DNA of 64,000 bases from NCBI GenBank assembly GCA_045601045.1, contig JAZRZA010000026.1:14402-78401 (forward strand), written 5' to 3'. Numbering within the stretch: the first letter of the stretch is position 1; each line of letters begins with the position of its first letter. The notes under the pieces are model-generated. The model made no database searches. It was not told the DNA's origin and was given only the letters and a program-made list of their open reading frames with translations. Source of the stretch: UBA1181 sp045601045. Its GTDB lineage: Bacteria > Bacteroidota > Bacteroidia > Bacteroidales > Paludibacteraceae. Positions 62,631-64,000 of this stretch are shown here, one piece after another. Made by a program: the position numbers and the translations under genes.

Positions 62631-62924
62631 ATGGATTTTTCAAAAAAATTTGACTTAACAACAAAAGAAGGATGGGTTAACGCTGGATTACTGTATAGTG
62701 GACCTTTAGGATGGGTGGCATTTGGTATCAAAGAGATGTTCACCGACAACACTGAAAAGCAAGTAGAAGGTGCTAAAGAATTAATGGCAGCCGCAAAACA
62801 AAATGGTTACAAACATGTAAAATTCAAGATCAGCAAAAAAGGAGGAGGAGAACTTGAAGCCGCTGGATACGGTAAAATCAGAGCGGATCTCGGCAACACC
62901 GTAGAATTTGAAGGTTGGTGCTAA
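62631..62924 (+). CDS. 97-aa protein of unknown function
   Basis: It begins MDFSKKFDLTTKEGWVNAGLLYSGPLGWVAFGIKEMF, with a mildly hydrophobic helix, then an amphipathic basic part (AAAKQNGYKHVKFKISKKGGG) and ends EFEGWC. No domain recognised. It is preceded by an A-rich leader and followed at once by repeat R2. Position between the methyltransferase and DUF262 genes suggests an accessory part of the same cassette. Confidence 0.6.
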   Translation: MDFSKKFDLTTKEGWVNAGLLYSGPLGWVAFGIKEMFTDNTEKQVEGAKELMAAAKQNGYKHVKFKISKKGGGELEAAGYGKIRADLGNTVEFEGWC

Positions 62925-62931
62925 CCTTCCC

Positions 62932-62994
62932 GCGTCCGCAGGACGCTACCTCCATAACCCCGTACATCGCAGCGCAGCGAAGATGTGCGGGGCC
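62932..62994 (+). repeat. 61-bp double-hairpin repeat, copy R2
   Basis: It reads CGTCCGCAGGACG, CTACCTCCATAACC, then the hairpin CCCCGTACATC...GATGTGCGGGG. Against R1 the first 13 bases are identical. Stem changes are compensatory: GG/CC became CC/GG, and a G-C pair became A-T. It starts 8 bases after the stop of the 97-aa gene and lies inverted relative to R1, 1.85 kb away. Confidence 0.75.
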
Positions 62995-63074
62995 CAACCC
63001 CATAAATCCCAACGGAGAGAGACTCGTAGTAGCGATAAAATCACAACGCACAACAAACTAAAGATCAAACAATC

Positions 63075-63923
63075 ATGAACACCACCCTACTCACTACCCT
63101 CACCATCGAGGAACTATGCCACGGATTCGTCTATAACGAATTGGAAGGTAAAGGTCTATTCGGCTGGTCAGGCAAACTGACAATCCAGCCAGAATACCAA
63201 AGAAACTATATCTACGCCGACGGTAAGAAGGACGTGGCAGTTATCGAGAGCATCCTCAAAGGTTATCCACTAGGATTAATATATTTCAGCAAAGTGGGCG
63301 ACGACCGCTATGAAGTTCTTGACGGACAACAGCGCATCACAAGCATCGGCAGGTTCCTGACAGGCAAGTTCGCCGTGAAGGATGCGGGTGGCATGGAACG
63401 TTACTTTAGCGGACTTGACACAAGCATCCAAGATATGATAAAGAAAACCACCTTACTCATCTATGTATGCGAGGGCGAGGAACCCGAACTGAAAGAGTGG
63501 TTTGAAACGATCAATATCGCAGGCGTACCATTGAATCGTCAAGAATTGTTAAATGCCATCCATTCAGGGCCTTTCGTCACCAAGGCGAAAGAGACATTCT
63601 CAAACTCCACCAACCCGCTTCTCCAAAAGTGGGGAACCTATATCAAGGGGGAAGCAAATAGACAAGAAGTGCTTCACACAGCATTGAAATGGGTAGCAAA
63701 GGGAGAGGACAACATCAGCGGTTATATGAGCCAACACAGACAAGACAACAATATCAATGAGTTGAAAATGTACTTCGATGCGGTCATTGATTGGGCAAAG
63801 GCTATATTTCCTAAACCCCAATCTGAGATGAGAGGATTGGAATGGGGCGAATTATACGAAAAATTATTGGTGTCCGCTAAATGGTTCTTAGACCTTGTTT
63901 TTGCCAATTTTAGGCATGTATAA
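63075..63923 (+). CDS. DUF262 (ParB/GmrS-like) protein, probably truncated
   Basis: Residues about 30-190 are the DUF262 domain, with IQPEYQRNYIY (38-46), IESILKGYPLGLIYF and the DGQQR motif (83-87) that binds nucleotide in GmrSD-type enzymes. DUF262 proteins of this subtype usually continue after GLEWGELYEK into a C-terminal HNH nuclease domain, giving near 380 residues. Here similarity ends at about residue 265 and an unrelated tail (LLVSAKWFLDLVFANFRHV) leads to a stop at 63923. The domain without its nuclease is unlikely to be active alone. It may originally have been the restriction partner of the methyltransferase. Confidence 0.75.
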   Translation: MNTTLLTTLTIEELCHGFVYNELEGKGLFGWSGKLTIQPEYQRNYIYADGKKDVAVIESILKGYPLGLIYFSKVGDDRYEVLDGQQRITSIGRFLTGKFAVKDAGGMERYFSGLDTSIQDMIKKTTLLIYVCEGEEPELKEWFETINIAGVPLNRQELLNAIHSGPFVTKAKETFSNSTNPLLQKWGTYIKGEANRQEVLHTALKWVAKGEDNISGYMSQHRQDNNINELKMYFDAVIDWAKAIFPKPQSEMRGLEWGELYEKLLVSAKWFLDLVFANFRHV

Positions 63924-64000
63924 GCCCTATAATCAAGTAAATAAAACGGCTGTCCGGCAAATCTTTTGATGTTTACAGAGCTATTCGATCTGAAAAAACG
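63867..64000 (+). mobile_element. Possible left end of an insertion sequence
   Basis: The DUF262 gene loses similarity at about 63867, where GTGTCCGCTAAATGG begins. A related TGTCCGGCAAAT follows at 63954, and a frame starting MFTELFDLKK (63970) runs off the edge. A transposon end plus the start of a transposase gene would explain this, but the element cannot be identified from the visible part. Confidence 0.3.

Noticed and set aside
61027..62994. Integron attC sites
   Set aside because: The hairpins lack bounding RYYYAAC/GTTRRRY core sites in the right places and no integrase is present, though the ssDNA-hairpin idea remains open.

Overview
The window reads as a chromosome segment of a fibre-degrading Bacteroidales bacterium. 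Evidence: a complete type IX secretion core operon (porP-porK-porL-porM-porN), a cellulase with a type IX C-terminal sorting domain, TonB/OstA/SurA-type envelope genes of Bacteroidetes type, DUF3078, DUF2795 and DUF3871 family proteins, and promoters of the Bacteroidetes type (TTTG about 19 bases before TAnnTTTG). A GH9 cellulase and a GH10 xylanase point to a plant-fibre gut or rumen habitat; this is inference.

Layout. 1-3739 (-): 5' part of a giant secreted protein of InlB-type repeats. 3.9-8.0 kb (-): acetyl-CoA hydrolase/CoA-transferase, ROK glucokinase and sugar permease. 8.0-16.2 kb (-): TonB-dependent receptor, OstA-like protein and three periplasmic folding factors. 16.3-19.5 kb (-): rplS and leuS. 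19.7-25.6 kb (-): type IX secretion operon. 25.7-27.5 kb (-): DUF2795 protein, methyltransferase, efp. 27.7-29.2 kb (+): tyrS and tRNA-Gln.

29.2-36.45 kb is an accessory island directly downstream of tRNA-Gln. It carries an MspI-type restriction-modification pair, small unknown genes, a frameshifted DUF4417 gene, an XRE-ImmA/IrrE plus PIN pair with a double 36-bp operator, and a truncated DUF3871 gene. Two related leader RNA-like elements (32.13-32.30 and 35.93-36.13 kb) share a 16-bp block, a short peptide reading frame and a CCGARGAGGAGAA motif, and each ends in a terminator.

36.5-60.9 kb is core again: outer-membrane protein, metH, glycosyltransferases, VanZ, trpS, YfhO, a capsule-type protein, pbpC, typA, menA, GH9 cellulase, DUF3078, GH10 xylanase, DUF481. 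The cellulase is a plausible client of the secretion system encoded 30 kb away.

60.9-64.0 kb is a second accessory segment. It has dispersed-repeat DNA, a 180-nt region with five long complementary arms in a partly crossing order, an orphan EcoRI-type adenine methyltransferase, an unknown 97-aa protein and a DUF262 gene that appears truncated, possibly by an insertion sequence running off the right edge. Two homologous 61-bp double-hairpin repeats lie in inverted orientation on either side of the methyltransferase and 97-aa gene, and differ by compensatory base changes. These RNA-like or DNA-hairpin elements are the least explained and most interesting content of the window.
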